Assembly (NCBI GenBank): GCA_021784205.1
Contig: JAJXTB010000011.1
Coordinates: 1 to 38,696 of the forward strand
Origin: Actinomycetes bacterium
GTDB taxonomy: Bacteria > Actinomycetota > Acidimicrobiia > Acidimicrobiales > RAAP-2
Length of the DNA: 38,696 nucleotides
Direction of reading: 5' to 3'
The notes under the pieces are model-generated. The model was not told the origin of the DNA. It worked only from the letters and a program-made list of their open reading frames with translations, and made no database searches. A program made the position numbers and the translations under genes. Shown piece by piece: positions 23,070 to 30,162 of this stretch. Position 1 is the first letter of the stretch, and each line of letters starts with the position of its first letter.

Positions 23070-24348
23070 GGTCGGGTCCTTGGAGCGAGAGCAGGTCCTC
23101 GAGCGTGCGCATTGCACTCACGCGCGCGGACACGTCGGCGAGGTGGGTCACGTCGCGCCAGGCGGGCGAGGCGGTAACCGCGCGAAGCGCCACGGCGCTC
23201 TCGTCGGGATCGCCCACGCATTCGAAGGGCTTGGGCGTCTCGCCGAGGCCCACCAGGACCTCGAGCTGGGCGCGGCGTGCGGGGTCCGCGAGCGGCTCGC
23301 CGTGGAAGATCCCCGCCAGGGCCTCGCGTCCGAGGAAGGGCGCAAGCACCAGGTCGATGAAGAGGCACTTGTCGCACTCGTTGCACCAGGTGGCCGCGCG
23401 CCGCGACGGGTCCTGGGCGAAGGCCCGGTTGCAGCTGCGAAAGACGTGGTGATAGCGCTCGAGGTGGCTGAAGCGCTCGGCCACCCACAGCTCGCTGCGC
23501 GCGCGCAGGAAACTGGCCACGACGAGCGGCGAGACCACCTCGTCGATCGCGTCGGCGAGGAGTAGCTCGGCGGCGAAAGACTTGCTCCACTGGTGGTTGA
23601 CCGGTCGGCCCCGCCACGTGAGGTTGGGCAGCGAGGCCGAGTGCTCGTTGCTCATCACCACGCCGCCGCGCTGCGTGGCGACCGCCGCGACCGCGGCGAG
23701 CAGCGTCACCATCGCCGTGACGGGCACGTGGCCGTGGAAGAAGTCGTCGCCGCCGGCGAGCAGGCGCGCGTCGAGCGCGCGGCGCGCGCGCACTAAGTCG
23801 AGTCCCGTCACCGCGGCGGTCTGTTCGAGGGCGTCGAAGCGCGCCCCCGCGGGCGAGACGATGAAGAGGGTCCGCTCGAGGGTGGGGGCGAGCTCCTCGA
23901 CGCTGACGACCGAGTCGATCCCCCCGCCAAAGGGCACGAGCAGGCGCCGCGCGTCGAGGTCGACGCTGTGGCGCCGCGCGGGTGAGCCGCCGACGATCTC
24001 GACGTCCTCGAGGGGCAGCTCGTTCACCACCGAGAACTCGCCGAGGCCGTCGTGCAAGCTGGCCGCGAGCAGGGCGCGTCCGGCCGGGCCGACCGGCGTG
24101 TCGGCGAGGTCGACGCGCCGCGCCGCCCCGGCCTTGAAGTAGGAGAGCCCCGCGACCAGGTACCACAGCTGGGCGAGGGCGATCGCCGCGTCGTCGAGGT
24201 CGCCGCAGCCCTCGAAGGTCACCGTCTCGGTGAAGTCGACGTCGTCGAGACGGTAGCGGCCCGTCAGCGTCGCTCCGGAGACCTCGAGGCCCGAGTAGGT
24301 GAAGAGGTCGGCGCGAGCGCGCGATCCGAGGGACATGGCGGCACTCAT
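23044..24348 (-). CDS. murL: UDP-MurNAc-L-Ala-L-Glu epimerase MurL
   Basis: The 434-residue protein has an N-terminal segment (1-130), a PP-loop-like nucleotide site FGGGIDS (140-146), SNEHSAS (233-239), NHQWSKSF (251-258) and a four-cysteine-type cluster C322-NE-C325-DK-C328. These blocks match, as I recall them, the MurL family described from Xanthomonas oryzae, which uses ATP (giving AMP and pyrophosphate) to invert the terminal L-Glu of UDP-MurNAc-L-Ala-L-Glu and so replaces glutamate racemase in D-Glu supply. The adjacency to a MurD-type ligase is the known murD2-murL pairing. ATG 24348 overlaps the pgeF stop (ATGA). Confidence 0.82.
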   Translation of the reverse strand: MSAAMSLGSRARADLFTYSGLEVSGATLTGRYRLDDVDFTETVTFEGCGDLDDAAIALAQLWYLVAGLSYFKAGAARRVDLADTPVGPAGRALLAASLHDGLGEFSVVNELPLEDVEIVGGSPARRHSVDLDARRLLVPFGGGIDSVVSVEELAPTLERTLFIVSPAGARFDALEQTAAVTGLDLVRARRALDARLLAGGDDFFHGHVPVTAMVTLLAAVAAVATQRGGVVMSNEHSASLPNLTWRGRPVNHQWSKSFAAELLLADAIDEVVSPLVVASFLRARSELWVAERFSHLERYHHVFRSCNRAFAQDPSRRAATWCNECDKCLFIDLVLAPFLGREALAGIFHGEPLADPARRAQLEVLVGLGETPKPFECVGDPDESAVALRAVTASPAWRDVTHLADVSARVSAMRTLEDLLSLQGPDRVPAHWLR

Positions 24349-25103
24349 GCTAGGAGCCGCGCCACCAGCGCGAAGCGACCGGTCGGGCGGCTCGCGCGGT
24401 CGCTGAAAAAGAGGCCGCCGCCATCGGTCACCTCGCGCACGGCTTCGACGTGCGCAGCGCCCACGCCGGCGCCGACGAGCTGGTGCAGCGCGATCGCGCG
24501 CAGGTCGAGGCGAGAGCGGTCGCCGGCGTCGGCGAGCACCGCGTCGGGCACGTCGCGAAAGTTGTCGGCAACCTCGGGGCCCACCTGGTAGACGCGCGGC
24601 GAGACGCCCGGGCCGATGATCGCGTGCACGCTGCGCGGGTCGTCGAAGGCCGCCAACGCATTGGCGAGCACCCCCGCCGAGAGTCCGCGCCAGCCGGCGT
24701 GCACGACGCCGACCCTGCGGCGCGTGGTGTCGGCGAGCACGATGGGCAGGCAGTCCGCCACGAGTACGGCGATGGCCGTGTCGCGCGAGGAGGTGACGAG
24801 CGCGTCGGCCTCGCCCTCGGTGGGCCCCTCGACCTCGAGCACGTCGGCGCCGTGGACCTGGGACATCATGACGAGACGCTCGGGGGCGACGCGCATCACC
24901 GCGGCGACGCGCGCGCGGTTCGTCGACACGCGTCGCGAATCGTCGCCCACGTGCATGCCGAGGTTGAGCGAGTCGAAGGGCGCCTCGCTCACGCCGCCCT
25001 CGCGGGTGGTGATCAGCGCGTCGACGCCGAACTCGCGCAGGGAAGTGAGCGCGAGCACGCGCAGTGCGCCGCGACTTTCGGCGAGGCTTACGTCGAGCGA
25101 CAC
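24345..25103 (-). CDS. pgeF: PgeF (YfiH/laccase-domain) peptidoglycan editing factor
   Basis: The protein of about 252 residues is a DUF152/YfiH family member with the metal site H84 (SQVHGADV), C118 (ADCLPI) and H135 (HAGWRGL). E. coli PgeF removes wrong UDP-MurNAc-L-Ser/Gly so that only L-Ala enters peptidoglycan; other family members act as purine nucleoside phosphorylases, so both roles are possible. The position just before murL and murD2 favours the editing role. The start is uncertain: GTG 25103 or GTG 25112, both inside the 3' end of the fur gene, implying coupling. Confidence 0.88.
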   Translation of the reverse strand: MSLDVSLAESRGALRVLALTSLREFGVDALITTREGGVSEAPFDSLNLGMHVGDDSRRVSTNRARVAAVMRVAPERLVMMSQVHGADVLEVEGPTEGEADALVTSSRDTAIAVLVADCLPIVLADTTRRRVGVVHAGWRGLSAGVLANALAAFDDPRSVHAIIGPGVSPRVYQVGPEVADNFRDVPDAVLADAGDRSRLDLRAIALHQLVGAGVGAAHVEAVREVTDGGGLFFSDRASRPTGRFALVARLLA

Positions 25104-25480
25104 GAGGGGCACACTCCACTCAGCTCGAGTACGTGTCGCACGTCGGAATACTTGAAACGGGCGGCGATCTCGTTGGACCACTGCTCGAGCTCGGGGGTGT
25201 CGACCTCGACAATCGCCCCGCACTGGCGACAGGCCAGGTGATGGTGGTGCGCGTCGACGCCGCAGCGGCGAAAGAGGCTCTCGCCCCGGTCGGTCATGAT
25301 CACGTCGACCTCGTGGGCGTCGGCGAGGCGCTTGAGCTGGGCGTAGACGGTCGCCAGCGAGATCCGACCGCCGTCGCGCACGATCAGGGCGTGCAGCTCC
25401 TGAGCGCTGAGGAATCCCTGGACGCGCCCGAGTGTGGCGATGACCTCTCGGCGCTGGGTGGTGTTGCGCGTGGTGACCAC
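25088..25480 (-). CDS. Fur-family metalloregulator (probably Zur)
   Basis: The 130-residue protein has a winged helix N-terminal domain (LSAQELH, ISLATVYAQLKRLA) and a dimerisation domain with HHHHLACRQCG (metal-sensing His 78-81, C84/C87) and a structural zinc site completed by C124-PS-C127. Zinc sensing (Zur) is favoured over iron or peroxide because the divergent operon is a znuABC-type importer and a repeat in the shared spacer looks like an operator, but this is inference. Start GTG 25480 (GTG GTC ACC) lies 6 nt after TACACT. The pgeF gene overlaps the 3' end, so the regulator is cotranscribed with peptidoglycan genes. Confidence 0.9.
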   Translation of the reverse strand: MVTTRNTTQRREVIATLGRVQGFLSAQELHALIVRDGGRISLATVYAQLKRLADAHEVDVIMTDRGESLFRRCGVDAHHHHLACRQCGAIVEVDTPELEQWSNEIAARFKYSDVRHVLELSGVCPSCRST

Positions 25481-25486
25481 GAAGCG

Positions 25487-25492
25487 AGTGTA
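25487..25492 (-). promoter_or_regulatory. candidate -10 element (TACACT) for the fur/zur operon
   Basis: TACACT on the minus strand ends 6 nt before GTG 25480 without a Shine-Dalgarno. The predicted -35 area (about 25510-25515) overlaps the first copy of the 15-bp repeat, so the regulator may control its own gene. Confidence 0.5.
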
Positions 25493-25504
25493 CTCCCGTT
25501 CGAT

Positions 25505-25533
25505 TTGTTTTCTGGAATCGTTCTGAATATACT
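25505..25533 (+). promoter_or_regulatory. znuA promoter: TTGTTT, 17-bp spacer, TATACT
   Basis: TTGTTT (25505-25510) is followed by exactly 17 bp and TATACT (25528-25533), then 7 nt and ATG 25541. This is the best sigma-70 promoter seen in the window, and its geometry implies a leaderless mRNA starting at or next to the ATG. Confidence 0.75.
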
Positions 25534-25551
25534 AGTTGGAATGGTTCTGAA
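25513..25551 (+). promoter_or_regulatory. tandem 15-bp repeat, candidate Zur/Fur operators
   Basis: TGGAATCGTTCTGAA at 25513-25527 and TGGAATGGTTCTGAA at 25537-25551 differ at one base and are spaced 24 bp apart. Each contains the small dyad GAA-N3-TTC. The first fills the -35/-10 spacer of the znuA promoter, the second covers the transcription start and first codons, so a protein bound at either would block transcription. They are weak matches to the general Fur-family box. Confidence 0.6.
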
Positions 25552-26428
25552 AAACGCCCGCCTGCCAATCGCCGTGGGCGTGATCGTCGCGGCCGTCGTG
25601 ACCAGCATGATCGTGCTCGGTACGCGCACGCCGCGCGCGGGCGAGCCGGTGGTCGTCTCGGGGGTCTCCCAGTGGGGCGCGCTCGCGCGCGCGACGCTGG
25701 GCGATCGAGCCAAGGTCGTCACCCTCCTCACCGATCCCAACGCCGATCCCCACTCGCACGAGGCCACCACGGCCGACGCCGCCTACGTCGCCGAGGCCGC
25801 GATCGTGATCGAGAACGGCGCGGGCTACGACACGTGGCTCAGCCAGCTCGTCGACGCGCGCACGACGCGCCCGCGGGTGATCGACGTCGCGAACCTCGTG
25901 CACGTGGCGACAGGTACGAACCCGCACCTCTTCTACGACGTCAGCGCGGCGCGGCGCTTCGTCGAGGCGCTCACCGCTGTCGCGAGTGGTATCGGCGTAA
26001 CGAGCACCTCGAGCGCGGCGGTGCTCGCCGCGCTGCGCGGCCTCGAGGCCCGGGTCCACGCGATCCGTGCGACGTGCGCCGGCGTGCGCGTGGCCGCGAC
26101 CGAGGACGTGACTGGATACCTGCTCGCCGCGCTAGGCCTGCGCGTCGTCACGCCGGAGTCCTTGCGACTGGCCGTGGGCAACGGTGTCGACCCCTCGGTG
26201 TCCGACCTGGCCACGGCGCTCGATCAGCTGCGCCACCACCCGGCCTTCCTCGTCGACAACGTCCAGACGGCAACGCCGCTCACCAACGAGATGGTGGCCG
26301 TCGCTCGGGCTAACCGCGTGCCGGTTGTAAAGGTCACCGAGACGATGACCGGCACGAACTACGTGACCTGGATCAGTCGTACCATTTCGGCGATGCGTAC
26401 CGATCTCGTCGCCCAGGGGTGCGCGTGA
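25541..26428 (+). CDS. znuA: Zn/Mn-type metal ABC transporter substrate-binding protein
   Basis: The 295-residue protein has an N-terminal membrane segment (about 8-27) and a cluster A-I periplasmic fold (VVVSGVSQWGALARATLGD, NADPHSHEATTADA, NPHLFYDVS). His71/His73 and His129 match ligands one and two. The third-ligand position, His in ZnuA, appears as Glu188 (ATEDVTGY), and the later acidic segment is also altered. There is no lipobox cysteine after the signal, so it should be held by an uncleaved helix. Zinc is presumed from the Fur-like neighbour and this ligand set; manganese is possible. Start ATG 25541 follows the promoter by 7 nt. Confidence 0.85.
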   Translation: MVLKNARLPIAVGVIVAAVVTSMIVLGTRTPRAGEPVVVSGVSQWGALARATLGDRAKVVTLLTDPNADPHSHEATTADAAYVAEAAIVIENGAGYDTWLSQLVDARTTRPRVIDVANLVHVATGTNPHLFYDVSAARRFVEALTAVASGIGVTSTSSAAVLAALRGLEARVHAIRATCAGVRVAATEDVTGYLLAALGLRVVTPESLRLAVGNGVDPSVSDLATALDQLRHHPAFLVDNVQTATPLTNEMVAVARANRVPVVKVTETMTGTNYVTWISRTISAMRTDLVAQGCA

Positions 26429-27285
26429 AGCCCCTTGAGTTCGACGACGTGGCGGTGCGCCTTGGCGACCGCGTGATCTGGTCGCACGCGACCTTCGAGA
26501 TCGAGCCGGCCTCGATCACCGCGGTGCTCGGGTCCAATGGCGCGGGAAAGTCGACGCTACTCAAGGTGGTGCTCGGACTCATCGCGCCGAGCGAGGGTAC
26601 GCTGCGCGTGCTTGGTGCCGCACCGGCGCGGGGCAATCCGCGCGTGGGCTACATGGCCCAGAGCCGACTCGCCGACTCCTTGACCTCGATCACCGCGCGC
26701 GACTACGTGGGCCTGGGCTACGACGGGCGGCGTTTCGGATGGGGGCGCAGTCCCGACAAGCGCGCCGTCGTCGAGCGCGCGCTCGCCCTGACCGGCGTGA
26801 CGAGCTTCGCCGACCAGCCGCTGGGCACGCTCTCGGGCGGCCAGCGCCAGCGCGTCGCGCTGGCCCACGCGGCGGTCTTTCAGCCCGACCTGCTGCTGCT
26901 TGACGAGCCCCTCGCGGGGCTCGACCTCGCCGCACAAGCCGAGATCGTCGATCTCATCAACCTGATCCGCGACACCACCCGGGCCGCGATCATCGTCGTC
27001 GCCCACGACCTCAACCCGCTCTCCTCGATCGTGGACTGCGTGCTGTGGATCGCGCGCCGCCAGGTGCGCTGCGGCACGGTCGACGAGGTGGTGAACGCCG
27101 CGGTGCTCTCCGAGCTCTACGGGCACCCCATCGAGATCTTCACCACGGCCCACGGGCGGCGCGTGATCGTCGGACTCGAAGAGGAGTTCGCTCACCCGCA
27201 CCCCCACGGCCACGACCATAACGACCACGTCCACGAGGAGCCCCACGCCCACCTCGCGGAGATCTACCGCGAGGAGACATCGTGA
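26425..27285 (+). CDS. znuC: metal ABC transporter ATP-binding protein with His-rich tail
   Basis: The 286-residue ATPase has Walker A GSNGAGKST (36-44), signature LSGGQRQRVAL, Walker B LLLLDEP and H-loop VVAHDL. It energises the ZnuB permease. The C-terminal 35 residues contain about nine histidines in HxH patterns (HPHPHGHDHNDHVHEE), a likely metal-binding tail that most ZnuC proteins lack. GTG 26425 gives a 4-bp overlap with znuA; GTG 26419 in the same frame is an alternative start. It overlaps znuB by 4 bp. Confidence 0.93.
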   Translation: MKPLEFDDVAVRLGDRVIWSHATFEIEPASITAVLGSNGAGKSTLLKVVLGLIAPSEGTLRVLGAAPARGNPRVGYMAQSRLADSLTSITARDYVGLGYDGRRFGWGRSPDKRAVVERALALTGVTSFADQPLGTLSGGQRQRVALAHAAVFQPDLLLLDEPLAGLDLAAQAEIVDLINLIRDTTRAAIIVVAHDLNPLSSIVDCVLWIARRQVRCGTVDEVVNAAVLSELYGHPIEIFTTAHGRRVIVGLEEEFAHPHPHGHDHNDHVHEEPHAHLAEIYREETS

Positions 27286-28103
27286 GTTTTTCTGAACTCC
27301 TCTCGACGTCCTTCGTGCAGAACGCGTTCTGGGCGGTGACCGCGGTCGCCCTCGCGGCCGGCGCGGTGGGCTACTTCGTCGTGCTGCGTCGCCAAGCGTT
27401 CGCGGCGCACGCCATCGGACACGTGGGATTCGCCGGTGCGGCGGGCGCCGTATTGATGGGCCTCTCGCCGATCGTGGGGCTGCTCGTGTTCTGCCTCGGG
27501 GCGGGACTCTTGATCGGGGTGGGCGGGGCCAACCTGGACGACCGCGACGCGGTGGTCGGCGTGACGCTGACCGCGGCGCTGGGCCTGGGCGTGCTCTTCA
27601 TCTCGCTCTACAGCGGATACGCCAACGCGACGTACTCGATCCTCTTCGGCCAGATCCTCGGCGTGTCGACGCGCGACCTTCTCATCGTCGCGCTGCTCTC
27701 CGTCGCGGTCCTGATCGCGGTGTCCCTGACGTACCGGCCGCTGCTCTTCGCGTCGGTCGACGCGCAGTCGGCCGCGGCCCGGGGCCTCTCGACGCGCGCG
27801 ATGTCGCTCGTCTTCATGACGCTCCTCGCCGTGACGACGGTCGTGGCGATCCAGGTCGTGGGCGTGCTGCTGGTGTTCTCGTTGCTGGTGGCCCCGGCGG
27901 CCGCCGCCGAGGTCGTGACCACCCGGCCGCGCGATGCTCTCTTCGTCTCGGTGGTCGTGGCGCTCTTTAGCGCCTGGGCCGGGCTCTTCCTCGGCGTCGC
28001 CTTCGGCGGCCCGGTGAGCTTTTGGATCACGGCGATCGCCTCGACGGGCTACCTCGCCGCGCGACTCGCGCCGCCGCGGCGTCGCGAGCGCCGCCCTGCG
28101 TAG
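27282..28103 (+). CDS. znuB: metal ABC transporter permease (ABC-3 family)
   Basis: The 273-residue protein has seven to eight membrane helices and the ABC-3 permease features GYFVVLRRQAFAAHAIGHVGFAGAA near the N terminus and VVAIQVVGVLLVFSLLVAPAAAA in the conserved core, ending with a basic tail. It is the channel partner of the preceding ATPase and binding protein for Zn2+/Mn2+ uptake. GTG 27282 overlaps the znuC stop. Its stop codon TAG forms the first three bases of the predicted -10 of tilS. Confidence 0.93.
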   Translation: MSFSELLSTSFVQNAFWAVTAVALAAGAVGYFVVLRRQAFAAHAIGHVGFAGAAGAVLMGLSPIVGLLVFCLGAGLLIGVGGANLDDRDAVVGVTLTAALGLGVLFISLYSGYANATYSILFGQILGVSTRDLLIVALLSVAVLIAVSLTYRPLLFASVDAQSAAARGLSTRAMSLVFMTLLAVTTVVAIQVVGVLLVFSLLVAPAAAAEVVTTRPRDALFVSVVVALFSAWAGLFLGVAFGGPVSFWITAIASTGYLAARLAPPRRRERRPA

Positions 28104-28106
28104 TCT
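28101..28106 (+). promoter_or_regulatory. candidate -10 element (TAGTCT) for tilS
   Basis: TAGTCT includes the znuB stop codon and ends 6 nt before GTG 28113, with no ribosome-binding site, so tilS may be transcribed independently of the metal operon. Confidence 0.4.
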
Positions 28107-28112
28107 GGGCCC

Positions 28113-28997
28113 GTGACCAGCGAACGCGACCTCCTCGACGCGTGCCGCTTCCCGCCCGCGGGCACCGCGGTCGACCTCGCGGTCTCCGGCGGACCCGACT
28201 CGTTGGGACTGGCGCTGCTCGCTCGGGCCCATGGGCTTTCGGTCACGCTGCACCACGTGGACCATCACGCGCGACTGGCGAGCGGCCAGGACGCCGCGTT
28301 CGTGGCGGGTCTGGCCCGCGACTGGGGCGTTGACGTCGTCGTGCACGACGTGCACGTGGCGCCGGGGGCGAACTTCGAAGCCCGGGCGCGCGCGGCGCGC
28401 CGGGCCGTGCTGCCGGTGGCGGCTCTCACGGGCCACACCCTCGACGACCTGGCCGAGACGATGCTTCTTAACCTGGTGCGTGGCGCCGGGCTCGACGGGC
28501 TCTCGCCGATGGTGGGGGACCCGACGAAGCCCCTGCTCGCCGTGCGCCGCCGCGATCTGGCCGAGTACGTCGTCGCTCGCGGCTACGTCGCGCGACAAGA
28601 CGAGACCAATCTCGACGCTCGTTACCGGCGCAACCGGATGCGCCACGAGGTCCTGCCGCTGCTTGACGACGTCGCCGAGCGCGACGTGGCGCCACTGCTC
28701 GCGCGCGCCGCGCAGTTGATCTACGACGAGCGCCGCTGGATCGCCGAGGCCACGGCGCACGACGAGACGCTCTCGCTGTTCGAGGCCGACTGCCGCGAGC
28801 TCGCGGCCTGGCCCACGGCCCGACTGCGGCGCTGGCTGCGTGCACGACTCGCCCGCGACGACCCGGACGGGACTCATCCGCCCGAGTCCGCCGAGGTCGA
28901 GCGCGCCCTCGGCGTAGTGCGCGGCGAGGCGGTCGCGACCGAGCTCGCCGGCGGGCGACGCCTGGCCCGACGCCACCAGCACTTATCGCTCGAGTGA
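28113..28997 (+). CDS. tilS: tRNA(Ile)-lysidine synthase
   Basis: The 294-residue protein has the PP-loop motif SGGPDS (25-30), HHVDHHAR and the GHTLDDLAETMLLNLVRG block that identify TilS, which attaches lysine to C34 of the CAT-anticodon tRNA-Ile so that it reads AUA. The N-terminal and central domains are present; the C-terminal TilS substrate-binding domain found in longer homologues is missing or very short. It heads the tilS-hpt block conserved in actinobacteria; ftsH, which usually follows hpt, is not here. Confidence 0.92.
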   Translation: MTSERDLLDACRFPPAGTAVDLAVSGGPDSLGLALLARAHGLSVTLHHVDHHARLASGQDAAFVAGLARDWGVDVVVHDVHVAPGANFEARARAARRAVLPVAALTGHTLDDLAETMLLNLVRGAGLDGLSPMVGDPTKPLLAVRRRDLAEYVVARGYVARQDETNLDARYRRNRMRHEVLPLLDDVAERDVAPLLARAAQLIYDERRWIAEATAHDETLSLFEADCRELAAWPTARLRRWLRARLARDDPDGTHPPESAEVERALGVVRGEAVATELAGGRRLARRHQHLSLE

Positions 28998-29006
28998 CGA
29001 CTCCAC

Positions 29007-29012
29007 TACGCT
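29007..29012 (+). promoter_or_regulatory. possible -10 element (TACGCT) for hpt
   Basis: TACGCT lies 8 nt before ATG 29021, and the 23-bp spacer has no Shine-Dalgarno. Spacing is slightly longer than in the other candidates. Confidence 0.3.
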
Positions 29013-29020
29013 GACCAACC

Positions 29021-29581
29021 ATGGGACGTGACGACGAGGTGGCCGCCTGGGCGGCCCACGACCTGGGACGAGTCATCGTTTCAGCCGACGAGGTGGCCGC
29101 GCGCGTGCGCGAGCTCGGCCGTGAGATCACGCGCGACTACGAGTCCAGTCCACCGTTGCTGGTGTGCGTGTTAAAGGGCGCTATCAACTTCATGAGCGAT
29201 CTCATGCGTGCCATCGAGCTGCCCGTCGAGGTGGACTTCATGGCCGTGTCCTCCTACGGAGCGGCCACCAAGACGAGCGGCGTCGTGCGCATCGTCAAGG
29301 ACCTTGACGTCGACCTGGCGGACCGCGACGTGTTGATCGTCGAGGACGTCGTCGACTCCGGGCTGACACTCAATTACCTGCGCCAGTACTTGGGCGCGCG
29401 CAGCCCGCGGTCCCTTGAGGTCTGCGCACTGCTCTTGAAGCAGGGCGAGCAGCGCGTCGAGCAGGACCTCAAGTACGTGGGGTTCTCGATCCCGTCGGAC
29501 TTCGTGGTGGGCTACGGGCTCGACGTCAACGAGCGCTACCGCAACCTGGACGCCATCTACACCTTCGTGGGCGAGGTCTGA
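29021..29581 (+). CDS. hpt: hypoxanthine phosphoribosyltransferase
   Basis: The 186-residue enzyme has the PRPP-binding motif LIVEDVVDSGLT (105-116), the flexible loop SSYGAATKTSG and the conserved PPLLVCVLKGAINFMSDL and FVVGYGLD blocks. It salvages hypoxanthine (and usually guanine) with PRPP. It follows tilS, as in most Gram-positive bacteria. The stop TGA shares its A with the folE ATG (TGATG), so it is tightly coupled to the folate genes. Confidence 0.95.
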   Translation: MGRDDEVAAWAAHDLGRVIVSADEVAARVRELGREITRDYESSPPLLVCVLKGAINFMSDLMRAIELPVEVDFMAVSSYGAATKTSGVVRIVKDLDVDLADRDVLIVEDVVDSGLTLNYLRQYLGARSPRSLEVCALLLKQGEQRVEQDLKYVGFSIPSDFVVGYGLDVNERYRNLDAIYTFVGEV

Positions 29582-30162
29582 TGGTCGACCGCGACCGCGT
29601 CGAAGTCCTCGTGCGCGAGCTGCTGGCCGCCATCGGCGAGGACCCCGAGCGCGACGGACTCGTCGAGACTCCCCGGCGCGTCGCCGACATGTACGTCGAG
29701 CTCTTCGAGGGGCTCGAGGTCGACCCCGGCGAGCACCTGCGTGTCACCTTCGAGGCCGGTCACGACGAGATGGTGATGGTGCGCGACATCCCCTTCACGA
29801 CGCTCTGCGAGCACCACCTGGTGCCCTTCAAGGGACTGGCGCACCTCGCCTACCTGCCCGGGTCCGAGGGCCGCATCACGGGGCTCTCGAAGATGGCGCG
29901 ACTCGTCGAGGGCTACGCGCGCCGACTCCAGGTCCAAGAGCGCCTCACGACCCAGATCGTCGAGGCCATGGAGCGCGAGCTGCACCCGCGTGGGTCGATC
30001 TGCGTGATCGAGGCCGAGCACTTCTGCACGTCGATGCGTGGCGTGAAGAAGGAGGGCATGACGACAATCACCTCCGCGGTGCGCGGCGTGTTCCGTGACG
30101 ACGTGTCCTACCGGGCCGAGGCTCTCCAGTACATCCACCAGCGCAGGTCGACGTGGGGCTGA
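29581..30162 (+). CDS. folE: GTP cyclohydrolase I
   Basis: The 193-residue protein has the type IA signature LCEHHLVPF (zinc ligands C76 and H79), the second cysteine C149 in EHFCTSMRG, and GRITGLSKMARLVEGYARRLQVQE. It converts GTP to dihydroneopterin triphosphate, the first step of folate synthesis. The start overlaps the hpt stop by one base and folP begins within its last codons. Confidence 0.97.
   Translation: MVDRDRVEVLVRELLAAIGEDPERDGLVETPRRVADMYVELFEGLEVDPGEHLRVTFEAGHDEMVMVRDIPFTTLCEHHLVPFKGLAHLAYLPGSEGRITGLSKMARLVEGYARRLQVQERLTTQIVEAMERELHPRGSICVIEAEHFCTSMRGVKKEGMTTITSAVRGVFRDDVSYRAEALQYIHQRRSTWG

Noticed and set aside
23070..23117. Upstream extension of murD2 to the ATG at 23117
   Set aside because: The added residues lie wholly inside murL and do not match the Mur ligase N terminus, and GTG 23069 is closer to the fold.
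27264..28982. A 572-codon minus-strand open frame opposite znuB and tilS
   Set aside because: Low-complexity Arg/His/Glu-rich translation, typical of the antisense of GC-rich genes; both opposite genes are certain.
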